Below, in pieces: positions 21,227-34,268 of a DNA stretch of 64,000 nt (its first letter is position 1; every line of letters starts with the position of its first letter). The position numbers were made by a program, and so were the translations under genes. The stretch lies in assembly GCA_020744425.1 (NCBI GenBank), contig JAGMUV010000004.1:310001-374000 (forward strand). The letters run 5' to 3'. Origin of the DNA: Dactylonectria macrodidyma (taxonomy: Eukaryota > Ascomycota > Sordariomycetes > Hypocreales > Nectriaceae). A model generated the notes under the pieces. It did no database searches. It was not told the DNA's origin and saw nothing but the letters and a program-made list of their open reading frames with translations.

Positions 21227-22706
21227 TTAAATGTAGCCGAGAGCGATAGTCGCCAAAGCTAATCCATAACGCCACATGCTTTGTACCATGATAGAACTGG
21301 CGACGGAATCATCATAAAACGTGTAATTTTCGCAGCTGTACTCGTCCGGCAACACGCCTCGGGCTTGAAGCATATCGAAGGGTGTGCAATTCAACCCGGC
21401 AGGTAAGTTATAGTTTCGGGATATCGTGAATTCCTCAAGGACCCTTTGGGTATCGTTACCATTCGCGTGGTTCTCTAGGAAGGAATCGCTGCAAGCGAGA
21501 GAAGAATTGTCAACATCAGTACGTCCCGCAACGTAGCCCGAAAAACTTACAAAAAGCTGGTTGATATGTTGACATCAAGTATGGAGATTCTCGTTATGTT
21601 GTTCTCCGGCCAGTACCACACCCGCTCGTTACCAATGTATTCCGAACTGAAGTCTAGGTTGCTGCAAAGGTAAACACTAAGCGCAAAATCTTTCCAGTTC
21701 AGTGCCGCCTGGGGCAGCTTGACATTCTCAAGACCACTGCTGACATGGATTGTCAAGTTTGCCAACTGATCGAATGGAAGCTCGAGGCTTTTCGTGGAGT
21801 CGACAGATTCCACTGTACACTTCCCAACCGTCAAGTTGTTAACCGTTTCGTGACGCTGGAGCTCTGTAATGTTTCCCTTGAGCATAAGATAGTCAATCTC
21901 CATGCTGATTGTCCTGGACGTTCCAAGAGTCACGGCGATGTCGTCGCCCGAGATCGAGAGCGTGGAGACTCTAGCCCAACCGAAGTTTATTTCTTTCAGG
22001 TTGGGAAAATTCCCAGAGTTGATGAAAACGCCGGAGTGCGCAGCGCTGCCGTTGACCCAGATTGGGTAGCTGAAGAAGCTGTCCAACGATTCGACGGCTG
22101 CAGTAAACAGTGTAACGGTGCCGTACTTATTATCTCCTGTAAAGCCTTGTAGCCCTTCATGTTGGAGGCTCGTGAGATTTATCGCGTCTAAAGACAAGTA
22201 CCCCAGCCATGCCAGCTTCGTGATATCTAGCCGCTCGAGCTCATGGACGCGCTCCAGGGACACGGTGCCCTGTACTCTCGTGAGGTTCGGAAAGCTGAGT
22301 TCTTGCAGACCCTGGAAGTACAAAATCTCAATATCGCCGCCGACCTTGGTAAGCGTCGAGCAGGAAATGGAGAATGGTGGTGGAATCTCACATTCCTCCC
22401 ACCCTTCGTGGCAGCCCCAGTGAGTAATGTCGCCTGTAACCTCCGTAACGCCATCAAGGTTGATGGTCTCGTTGAAGTACTTGGCAAAGTTCAGGTCTCC
22501 GCTAATGATTGTGCAGTCATTGCGAACCTCTGCAGCGTCATCTGCGTCCGCGATCGTGACGTTAACGCATTCAATCGCATGTGCGGCTCCTACCACATTA
22601 TAAATAAACATGTGGCTGGGGGTATTAAAACCTGCATTTATAATAACGTACCAGAAAATAGACCCAGGAGCCATACAGGCGCAAGTATAGACCGTGATTG
22701 CCTCAT
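21227..22706 (-). CDS. Ecm33-like receptor-L protein, GPI-anchored type
   Basis: Three exons on the minus strand, 22706-22652, 22589-21551 and 21488-21227; 451 residues. Exon 1 encodes a signal peptide (basic start, hydrophobic core, ending near GAAHA) joined in phase over a 62-nt intron. The body has repeated leucine-containing beta-strand units of the fungal receptor-L (Ecm33/Sps2) type and many N-glycosylation sequons. The last exon ends in a short hydrophobic tail (about YGLALATIALGYI) after polar residues, as expected for a GPI signal. Family members act in cell-wall organisation and surface sensing. It is a distant paralogue of the protein at 7932-9763, which has a transmembrane helix and tail instead. 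Confidence 0.82.
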
Positions 22707-23670
22707 GGCTGTGAATAAACGAGTGACAGTGTGTGTAAGTGAGACGGCTTCGAGAAGGTGGAGGGTCGCCTAGGTAATTAAATCAGGGAAGAGAAGAAAA
22801 ACAGGATCCATTCAGGCAATATGTGTTGGTGGAAATCTTAGTCGGGCGACTTGTCATACGAGGTCGATATTCTTGGCACTCTGTATGCCCATAATTTCAT
22901 AGAGGGTTACTCAACATCAACACTGTAAGAGGTCATTGGCATGCACGGCAGTCTGCTTCCGGTGATGTCTCATGTTGCTTTTCATTCCCTTCTACTTCAT
23001 GGAAATCCCAATGGGACGAAGATTATTCTTGTAACACTCGGAGTCTGTCTCTCTGTGCGACTCTCACCGTCGCCCAACGCGTGCATGGGTCGGCCCAAAT
23101 AATCTCGCATCTCCAATCGCCTGTGACGCAACCAACACGAACCAACACGGCTCATGCAGGTGAAATGAGAACTGTGCGGCGTGGGTGCTTTTCTTTACGT
23201 ACTATTTGTTATTGTGTGACTTACGATAACACGTTGAGTAACCAACCTTCCCGCTTCGTCTTGGCTTATGGAGGACACATAATCATCCGAACGGTCGAGA
23301 CGCGAGAGCGCAGATTTCCATACATGCTCCAGCTCCAACTTTCTTGGCTCCGGCGACTCCACTAGTCACGATCTCTTGCCCCCAAAGGGTCATCGGCGAC
23401 ACCTGAAAGCACCTACAGAGCGTCTAACGTCGCCGTGTGAGGATTGCTCGACTCCATCGTCAACCTGTCGCGATCGGTGGAGAGAATGAGATAGAGGCGT
23501 GACAAGACATTTGTTTAATTCGATCAAAGCTCTCGACTAATGAGACAAGATGTACCATCCGTAGTCAGGTCAAAAAATATTGCAGCTCGTCGCACACACA
23601 TGAAATACAGGGCCCGTGGAACACTACCTCGTCGTCTTTCTTTCTCTCGTAAAACTTCCACGCCAAATCA
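22707..23670. other. Intergenic, no supported gene
   Basis: About 0.96 kb holding the receptor-L promoter and the 3' flank of the P450 gene. Only short frames without recognisable features are open. Confidence 0.5.
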
Positions 23671-25149
23671 TCACACATCTCGTGGCTTAAAGACAAGTTC
23701 ACACTTGTCATAACGTGACCGGAACCCATTCGCCTCAAAAGGAGTCATTGACTCGGGTGTAGTCTGCGGGCCGACTTCAATGTTGAATCTTCGGATGACA
23801 GCAGCCAAGATGAGACGCATTTGATAGATGGCCATGTTGCCGCCAGGGCATCGCCGAGAACCTAGGCCAAATGGAGCAGAGAGCTTGCGACGCTCTTGCA
23901 ACCTGTCCTCGTCCAACCAACGAGTTGGGTCAAAGACGTTGAAGTTTGGGAAGAGGTCAGGCCTCTGCCTACTCATCGACAGAGACTGGGTGGTGATGAC
24001 GGTACCTTCGGGTATGAAGTATCCAAGGACCTCGAGGCCTCCCTTTGGAACGACGCGGCTTCCAGTCAGGGCCACAGGCGGTCGGAACCGAAGACCCTCG
24101 CTTATGCAGGCACCCAGCAGCTTTGCATCGTCAAGCGCATCATCGGACATGTCGACAAGTTCATGGAAGACGTTATCAAGCAGGCTTTGGTTCTTGGCTA
24201 GCTCGTAAAAGATGAACGCCAACGCCGAAGAGGTGGTCTCGGTGGCGGCCAAAATCTGGCCTGCCATCTCAGCACTGATTTCAGAATGGGTCCAGTTGAC
24301 GCCTTTCTCCCGCTGATCCATCAACAGCTTATACACCGATGGCGTCTCGTCCGGGTCCGAAGGGTCTGCCATCTCTGCCTGTTGACACATGTCCTCCCCA
24401 AGTTGATAGAGTTTGGCGCTGGAGCGAACACGGAATCGAGGGCCTGAGAAGGGGCTGACTCTGAACCACTCGAACATCCAAGAAGGCAGGCAGAGACGCC
24501 AGACAACCAAGAAGTTGTACTCTCCGACAGTGTGAGGGAAGCCGTCAGTGCTAACATCAGCCTGCGAGCCAGCCATTACAACTTCAGAGTTGCGGAATGT
24601 AGCTACCCGGAGGTGGTCCACAATATCCTCAGCGCTCCCACCCTGCGACTGACCCAAATCCTGAACCATCTTTGTAATATTATCCTCAAATATAGGGCGC
24701 CAGTACTTCATCGCTTTGTTCGTCGTGGCAACCATGACCGGGCGGCGGCGCTGTCGAGCAATGTTGGTTTGTGGGTACGTCACGGTCCATTCATGACCGC
24801 CAATGCGTAGCGCTCGGATTGCTGTAGGGGCGGTGTCGAGTTCTTGTCTTGCGAAGATGGTTTGAACAGAGGGACCGTCGTTGAGAAGGACCATCTTGGG
24901 GCTGATCCTAATGATGGGCCCGTAGCGAGTGAGCAGGTCGTCAGCGGTAAAGGACAACCTGCCGTGCCAGCGCTGCCAGCGGATCCAAAGAGAAGAAGAT
25001 GCTGGGAACCATGGCCCGGGGATTTTGCTGAGGGTGTGGAAGCGAGCGAAATAGACCATGCTGGCGAGCTCAAAGAGGAGCCACGCCAGAACAGCACTCA
25101 GTGCTGTGATAAGAGGGCTGTAGCCCAGGTTGGTGACGGGTGTAAGCAT
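23671..25149 (-). CDS. Cytochrome P450 monooxygenase
   Basis: Single-exon gene, 492 residues from the ATG at 25149; the frame is open 30 bp further up but without ATG. It has an N-terminal membrane anchor (about 12-35) and a proline hinge (KIPGPWFP), as in endoplasmic-reticulum P450s. The I-helix oxygen-activation motif reads AATETT, ExxR is EGLR, the PERF-like motif is FDPTRW, and the heme-binding loop is FGLGSRRCPGG with the ligand Cys near 434. Length is normal. It should hydroxylate or epoxidise a hydrophobic substrate with a reductase partner. The form resembles fungal secondary-metabolism P450s, but no synthase gene is nearby, so the substrate is open. No intron was needed, which is uncommon for a fungal P450. 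Confidence 0.92.
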   Translation of the reverse strand: MLTPVTNLGYSPLITALSAVLAWLLFELASMVYFARFHTLSKIPGPWFPASSSLWIRWQRWHGRLSFTADDLLTRYGPIIRISPKMVLLNDGPSVQTIFARQELDTAPTAIRALRIGGHEWTVTYPQTNIARQRRRPVMVATTNKAMKYWRPIFEDNITKMVQDLGQSQGGSAEDIVDHLRVATFRNSEVVMAGSQADVSTDGFPHTVGEYNFLVVWRLCLPSWMFEWFRVSPFSGPRFRVRSSAKLYQLGEDMCQQAEMADPSDPDETPSVYKLLMDQREKGVNWTHSEISAEMAGQILAATETTSSALAFIFYELAKNQSLLDNVFHELVDMSDDALDDAKLLGACISEGLRFRPPVALTGSRVVPKGGLEVLGYFIPEGTVITTQSLSMSRQRPDLFPNFNVFDPTRWLDEDRLQERRKLSAPFGLGSRRCPGGNMAIYQMRLILAAVIRRFNIEVGPQTTPESMTPFEANGFRSRYDKCELVFKPRDV

Positions 25150-26904
25150 ATTGAATAGGTAGGGGTAGGGCTGTAGCAAAGAGTATCCCAGACGGGAGAA
25201 TATAGAACTTGCTGATACTCGAAAGGAGAAAAATGGTCAAAACATCAAGAAACGTGGAAACTTAAGTAGCTGTTTCTGAGAGGAGTCAAGTACAACTGCC
25301 GATGAGATTGGCATCGACATCTGCACAGACACGGAAGATATGGAACTATCACGAACCGTATAAGGCGGGCGAATTGATACCACGAGGGAGCTTAGTCTTC
25401 TTATGGCAGGAGCACAGACTTGATGGTGCCTGAACACTGGCGAGATCTGCCCTAGACTCAACGTTGAGGCCGGCAGTGCTCCTCGAGAACGTGGATCTGC
25501 TTCATCTCAAAGCCCTGGCCTTGTTATACGAGTCATGTATCGCACGGGAGACGCCTTGCTTTTGAGGAAACTGGACCATCGCAAGGTGTATGCTGGCGCG
25601 TTTTATTGGTCTTTGGTCTGACCAGAGCTAGGTCATGTTATCTTAAAGTCTAAGGGGCCATTAGTCTGAGTCTCACGTCACCATGAGGCTGTGAAATTGT
25701 GAAGCAATGAAATCTCAAAACTCTAGCCACCTTCGCCCTGAACTGTGGAACAGAGACTTGTAAGTTAAATATACCAAATATCTCAAACCAAGTTAAATAT
25801 GATGCTCTCAAGGCAACCCAGGCTGCCTACAACCCATATCGTGGAATCGTGTTTGTAGTGTTGTGGATCTGAGTTGAACAGAACGCGTATCAACGCTTTG
25901 GCCCTCTGACTAACAATGCGACTGACTAGGGATCCATACCTAATGCCCATCCACCACGCTTTGATTACTACACACAATCAAGTAGTAGGAAAAGTGCGAG
26001 GGGTGGCATGCCCGGCCCTCACGATGACCCACTGACCGTTGGGCTGAGAGATCATCACTGCTAGCAAAGTAAGCCAGGGTTACTAGAAATGTCCCATCAA
26101 CGTCCCCCTAACGGGAGAAAAACTTCACACATCACAAAGCATTAACTTACTTCTGTCTTTATGCGGGACATTAGGAAATGAGTTGCAAATGTTATAGAAT
26201 ACTTTTGTAGAATCCTTGCCGCCATTGTGATAGCGCTATGCAATAATTTGTTCATTACTTATTCAATACAGGAGCGAACGAGACAGTTTTGGTAGGATGG
26301 GCAAATTGGTGTGTAGTGTTCTTCCTCCCCAGACACACACCCCTCTCAGAGTGGGACTCATTCAACGACTACGCCTGCCGATCCTCTAACCTTAGCTCAG
26401 ACAAGGTATCATCATTTTACCGTGGTCACTACGCAAAGCACGACGCGATTCTCAGTCCAGGCAAAAGACTTTAGTAAAGGCGTCACATCCGGCTCCAGAA
26501 CGCATCCTTCCCTGTACAACCATTTCTCTATTCTAGTAGTAAGTGCCGATTCTTCTTTGCTGATTAAGTATCTTGCCCCGCAAAAATTGTGCAAAATGTT
26601 CAATAAGAGCCAGCACTATTCTTGTTCACTGCTGTGTGGAGGATCTGAACAGTTCCGCAAGTCAAGGTTTGCATAAAATTGACTTTTAGTAAGGAAATTA
26701 CAGTTGTTCAATTTGAATACTAATCTATCTGCTAACATGTCGACTTGAACTGCCGCTAGAGTTTATGTTTGCATTAGTGTCTGTAGATAGTATTCTATCC
26801 CCTTCCTTCCAAGTCTTCAGACTCTTCCTACTTCAATATCGACGATAGGAAGCAATGATCATTTTGAAATCAACACGGGAGGAGTAAGTGTCAGAGTTGG
26901 CCGC
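25150..26904. other. Gene-poor stretch, no supported gene
   Basis: About 1.75 kb between the P450 and protease genes, both on the minus strand. It must contain the P450 promoter and the protease 3' end. Several short frames exist, none with family resemblance. The centre (about 25.7-26.8 kb) is more AT-rich than the flanking genes. Confidence 0.5.
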
Positions 26905-28413
<1,509 letters not shown>

Positions 28414-28504
28414 TGTGAACCGTTGAAGACAATCCGAGAGGGCGGGAAGAGACTGGTGAGGATGGTGAGGATGAAGAACTCCAAAAACCAGCACAAGACA
28501 CCAT

Positions 28505-28513
28505 CTTTATATG
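28505..28513 (-). promoter_or_regulatory. TATA box of the protease gene
   Basis: On the minus strand CATATAAAG lies about 92-100 bp upstream of the protease ATG. It is a near-consensus TATA element at a usual distance and fits a strongly regulated secreted enzyme. Confidence 0.55.
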
Positions 28514-30133
28514 TTTTCTCAACAGATATGACTGCCTCCTATCGTAAGACCCAACTACCCCAACTCTTGGCTGCCATATCTTGCGTGACGATGCTAAAGG
28601 TTGCGTCTTGTTGATGCGTGGTGGCCAGCTTCCTAAACAGTCTATGAGTCGGTCGATAGGTCCGAGCAAGGAAGGTAGTAGGTCTTTCGAAAGCCTATCG
28701 CCGATACTAGGGAAAAGCCAAGGCTGAGCTACATAGAATTGCTAGTATCGGGTTCAGGATACTCCAGGACTTGGCACGGGAGAACCTGGCACTTACTGTA
28801 GGTGCTGCAAGTGGGACTTTGTTTTGGTGGTATATCCGACTAAATCCGTCTGTGAGAGTGAGGAGTAAAATCCCAGCACATATGTCAATACCATATTACT
28901 GCCCTATCAAACTGTTTGTCCAAGCCAAAACCGTTTCAACGTAGAGTGATTGTCGTTGGAATAACTTTTAACCATGCAGGGCATCTCGGCTCATCCGGGT
29001 ATCTCAAAATGTTGCCAGATTAGAACAATGCGGGAAGAATTAAGGTCAACATTAGTTCCTCGAATGATCAACATTCGCAATAAACTCCACGACTTGCGAG
29101 CTCCTTCTGCTTTTGAACAGCGGGAGCGGACGGCTCCACCAATCTCGACAAGTGCCGCTGACGCTAGATCGGGACAAGAACTCCAAAGGGGCAACGACCT
29201 CCGATCGCCTCAACGGGAGTTGGCCAGCCTAGGATAAGCGACTGCAGATCAGGGTAGTATGCAGTGATTCGGATCAAACCGAAACATGGCCAGCGAGAGT
29301 CAGTCTATACCCCACAATGTGAGGTGAGGCCGTCGGCGATAGATGTCCTGTTGCGGCATTATCACCCTCTGCGCATATGCGACCCGGATGGTGAGCCAAG
29401 CTGTTAAGGAGCATGGGTGGTGGAAGCATTAATCTCTTAGACGCCAAAGTTATAGTGCAACCGAGCAGGGGTATTCGACCTCTCTATTGGTACTTTTTTT
29501 CGAGCCTTAACCGCCGAGGCCCCTAGGTGATCAAAGGTTCCATGCTAATCGTACCCTAGGCCAATCGAAGCGGCAGTTTGCTATCTGTCTGCATTTAAGC
29601 TTGATGTGTTAAGTCTCTAGCCCGGATCCGTTCCTGTCTGCAATACGACGACACCATCCTCGGTATCGGTCATCCGGTAGAGGCCTTCTTCGGATGGTTT
29701 TCCGATATCCGATGAACGTTCCATCCTCACAGCATGACATCGCTCACCTACGCCTTTGGAGTTGTGTGTGGTAACCCAGAGTTGACGGCTCAAATGGAGG
29801 TTCTCCACAGTGTTGGTGACGAACAGAAGGCGCAATCTTTCCTTGATTTTCTCTCACCAGATGACGCCACAGAGATTAAATGTTGCTCACAGCTCGAATA
29901 CGAGCTCTCGAGCATGTTCTCATGGTTAAACCCCTGAAGTACAAGGGGCTCTGAAGTTTCCAACGGCCAAGGGAGAAACATGAATACTAGATATGAGACA
30001 CGGTCCTGTCTTCCTGCACTTCCATGCCGAGAAGCGACCAGGGCTGACCGTGTAATCAGTCTGCGCCAGTGATTAGCAAGCAGCTATGCGATATATTCTT
30101 TCTGTTACAGTAAAGATGCTTGTGGAAGTGTAT

Positions 30134-30159
30134 CTTGTGTTGGGTCCTTGTGTTGGGTC
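30134..30159. repeat. Perfect 13-bp tandem duplication
   Basis: CTTGTGTTGGGTC occurs twice head to tail, at 30134-30146 and 30147-30159, inside the gene-poor stretch. No function is suggested. Confidence 0.8.
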
Positions 30160-30952
30160 AGTCAAGAGAGCTCTGTATTTTCTTTGTGCACGGTTTTATA
30201 TCAATCGGGTTAAAACACACATGTCTTTTTTAGAGGTCGTTTAAAAGTTGCAAGCCTCTGTCGGCGGTGGTAGGATTATAGAGTGATCCTAGTCGTTTCA
30301 TGAGAAGTATTCTCATTGGCACAACAACCATCCCATCATCTGCCTCCGACTTTGATATCATGGCCCCATGGGAGTTAACAGCATAAGGTTCTTATGTCTC
30401 TTTTACTAGGCCATTCCAATACCCATGCAATTTATACCATATCCATTACAACAATGTGAGTTCATCAATCTCATGATGCGGCCCTCCACGGTTTTCTACC
30501 GCCTTGCGTCATATAGGGAGATGACACAAGAGAGCTGCCTAGTCAGAATCTAGCAACCGCTATTACCTACTTTCCAGACGAACCTTTGCTAGTAAGTAAA
30601 GCTGGTTTGTCGATTACAAGTTCAATTACAACGTGCATGAAAGTGCATCCAATAGATAGAATCCACATACCCCGCCGCATGTTTTCAGCTCATGCACATA
30701 TTAAGGCGTCTGTTTGCCTCGCTGATTACACAAGCTTGTCCTCCACTGCCTCCAGAATCTCGTAAGATGGTTGGCCTGAGATTAGGCATCAATTTTCAGT
30801 TCAGCCTAACATTGCCTTTTGTGTCACCGCCAAGTGAAGTGTGGACATATTATATTGAAGTGCATGGAAGCAACCACACACATATGCCATGCTACCACCG
30901 TCATCTACATTAAGCCGTGATGCTCGAGACATATCACAATCTTGATTAAAAC

Positions 30953-33900
30953 ATGGCTGAGGCATTGGCAGTGTCAGCGGCTGTCGTCCAATTCCTGGAC
31001 ATTGCCATTCGACTATCTGTGAAGCTAACTTGGATTTGCTCCGAGCTCAAAGATGTTCCACACTGGCTTGGCAATCTCAAAGAAGACCTAGATCAGCAAA
31101 CCGCCATCGCACGGCATCTTCGATTTATTCAAACTAATCTATCGAATTCTACTTCCACAGGCGGAGGCGCCATTTCGCCGATAGACCAAGCTTTAGTCGA
31201 CTATGTGCGCACGTTGCGTTGTCTGGATCGCATCATCCAATCAATTTCCAGCGGCCAGAGTGCCGGAACTCTAAAGAAAAGCTGGAATTCATTGCTGGCC
31301 ATCCACAAGCGAAGAGAGACCCTTCTTCTCTGCGAAAAACTGGAGCGGAAGAAGAGCACAATATCTCTTTGGTTGTGTAGCACAAGCGCGTACGTGTTTT
31401 ACCCACAAGGTCAATGTCTCCTGCTGACGACTGAAGAAAATGCTCCTTTGAATTACTAGAAAGGATCGAAGGTGTGCGATCGACTGTTGATTCTGTGCTG
31501 AATTTGTCGACAAAACTGGACGAAACCGCCTCAAACACGCATGCAAGGCTTGCTCATTTACCGAACCTCGTCCAATCCGTCGACAGAAACTCCTCGGAAA
31601 TGGCTCTTCACGCAAACAGTAATGCTTCGCATCAGAAAACGATGCTCAAATTGATGTCCGAAATGAGAACAGATGTTCAAGCCCTAGCCCAAGAATCGGG
31701 TAGTTTGCAGCTCATGGTGACACATACCTCATTACTCATCATGAGGAACTGTAGCTAAGGTGTATTCAGAAGCTTCGAGAGTGTCGCATGCTTCTTGATG
31801 ATGAATATCGTCAAGCTAGCACAAGTCACCAAATTTCCGCTCCAGTCATAGAATCCAGCGCCTTGGTAACCGAATATCAAAAGTTGAGCGTCGAGAATAG
31901 CCTTGCATACATCCCATCTCAGGGTCCCCGATGGAATATTAACACAGCAACAAGAGGCCTTGCACAACTTAAAGCGTCATTGTGCAAATGTAATTTCGTC
32001 AATCAAACAGTTCAAGTGGAACTGTTTTCGAAATTACATCTGAGAAAGGTGCTTCGGCGTTATCATTATCGACAGTGTCCGAAATCAAGCAACTCGGAGA
32101 GAAGCCTTGAGCTAATGATAAGAATCATCCTTCCAACGTGGCTACTATCTCACATCATCAATATTAGCATGGCTATCAGCTGGGGATCGAATAGAGGCTG
32201 GAAGATATCACCCGTGATTCTCGGCACCAGCAGAATGGTCAATTCCAACGAGTCACCAGCATTCAAGGTAATACGGCAAACTCGCACTCTTCTCCGTTCC
32301 ACTCGTTTCAGAGACAGTCAAAACCAAGTCAGAGCACTAGAAACCACCCTACGGGACTTGTTTCAAGGCTATATAGCCTCTCCTTTGGATGAAGATGGTG
32401 CTGGCAATACTCTTCTCTACGTAAGTATTGCATGCATGAGTACTATGTGTGCAACTTCTCATCTGTAAAACAGGAAGTCCTCAAGTTAGTGTGCATGCAT
32501 GATTTGGAGGATGCGTGTAGGAGTGTAGGTTCTACAGGTCCTGAATATCTGTCACTCATTCGATACCTTCTAGACAGCGGAGCAAACCCAAACATTCTCC
32601 AATCGCCGAACAAGGGGGACTTTTTTATCATGGGCGGAGGTACAGCCCTGGACATGTTTGCTTGGTTCTTCGTTTCTTCAATTCATCGCCAAACCAGAAC
32701 CGGAATTGGGCATGCCACATACTTGCAGCTTGTCAAGGATGGCGGCCATTTTTCGAGGGCCGTTGATGGGCCGAAACGCAAACACCCGATTTATTGGTTT
32801 CAAAACTTCAAGACGGAGTTTCGGATATTTCAACAGTTTGCAGAACAATCCGAAGGTAATTGAGACATAATCAGATAGGTTGTGATGATCTGACTCCTCC
32901 TTCCCAGTTCATGGCGGCTTTACCGAACTCATCATCGCGATCATTCAACAGTCAGAAAGTGATTTCAAACGAGAAATATCCAGATGCGATTTTAACCATG
33001 TTTCTCCCCAGAATGGGCTTTCCGCGATGCATTTCGCAATATACTGGCCGTTGGCCTTGCGGGAGCTTATCAACGCCGGAGCAAATATCAATTGTCAGGA
33101 TAACTACGGCCGTCGCCCGGTTCATCTTGCCGTGGCGTGCGGCCAGAGAGAGTCTGTTGAGACGTTAATTGAAGCTGATTGCTCACTCTTTACACCGGAA
33201 TACTCAAACAGTCTGATCCAGGAGTCGCTGAGGAACGGTCGTGACTTCGATCAAACTACGAATTTAATTGTCGATGCCCTCGTCAACCGGCATACGCGGC
33301 TGGTGAATCTGGCACTTTCAACCCTCCCAGACACTTCTGAACTAAAGACACGGCTAGTATTGGGGACAGTTTGGGAAACCTTGGCACCCCAAATATCTGA
33401 AGAACTTACTGCATGCAATCAACGAATCCCCGCTGCATTGGAGCTAGACTGCGATGGTGAAGGCGTCTACGACACGGCGGAACTTCACGCAGATATTCGT
33501 CTAACCATGCCATTAGCAGAAAGGCTTTGGCGCGGCGGTTTTCTCAGAATCAACGAATTCTCTCCTCTCAATGGACTTACACCAATGCTGCAAGCCTGGT
33601 ATAGTGCCGATTTCGAAATGGTTTCGTGGTTTATCGACAAAGGAGTGTCCCCTTATAGCAAGCATCGTGATGCGCCAATCTCTGGCCTCCACCTATACGC
33701 AGCACGACTCAGCTATCCAGGAGGATACTTTCAACACCAACCGGAAGCCATTGACACCAGCCCGCGGTTTATTACCCAACTGATGCAAGAACCTAGTTGC
33801 TGTCAAGACTCGTGTTCCTGTCTTTGCTCCGTTGGGGGTTGCTCACCTCTATCTACATTAGTAAAGCAATCGTGCATCTTCCTCCGCCCAAACTCCAGCT

Positions 33901-34268
33901 TTGACTATCAGACCATCAAGTTCCGTTCACAGGTATGGTGCGACAAGCTGCTATACAGACCAGAGCAGCATGCACATCACGTGGGACAGCTCCTACGCGC
34001 ATTGGTCTTTGAGCGATCCGGTTTCCATCATTCTTGCTGTCGGATTGGCCCACTGGGACATCTGGCACGCTGGGGTCGATCAAAATCTGAGGTTGAATCG
34101 CAGACACTCCCGAAACAATCCAACCTCGAGCTTCAAGAGGAACTAGAACAGAAACTCAAAGAGTGCCAAGACAGGATGTCAAAGTGCCAATGTGCTCTTC
34201 TTTGGAAGCCGGTTTGTGCAGTGTTCCACGAGCAGTGTAAGGAGGTGGGATCAACAACAGAGATCTGA
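30953..34268 (+). CDS. Fungal STAND-type N-terminal domain protein with ankyrin repeats
   Basis: Proposed exons 30953-31389, 31437-31716, 31770-32420, 32474-32855, 32908-34268; 1036 residues. The helical N-terminus (MAEALAVSAAVVQFLDIAIR..., 1-150) looks like the N-terminal domain found in fungal NACHT/NB-ARC and related proteins. A coiled-coil-like segment follows (about 150-240). Ankyrin-like units appear at about 478-495 (LLDSGANPNI) and 624-680 (INAGANINCQDNYGRRPVHLAVACGQ). A cysteine-rich stretch lies near 879-897 and a charged helix at the C-terminus. No Walker A motif is visible, so it is NLR-like in its ends but lacks the nucleotide-binding core. Intron 2 (donor GTGACA) is the least certain; the others restore frame cleanly. 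Such proteins are linked to self/non-self recognition, but no function is assigned here. Confidence 0.7.

Larger units (their letters stand above)
28414..30952. other. Gene-poor stretch with possible gene remnant
   Basis: About 2.5 kb without a supported gene. At 29617-29835 the minus strand has a 72-codon frame (FVTNTVENLHLSRQLWV...) that reads like protein but starts and stops without exon signals. A plus-strand frame (29734-29937) overlaps it. It may be a decayed gene. The rest is low in long frames. Confidence 0.4.
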
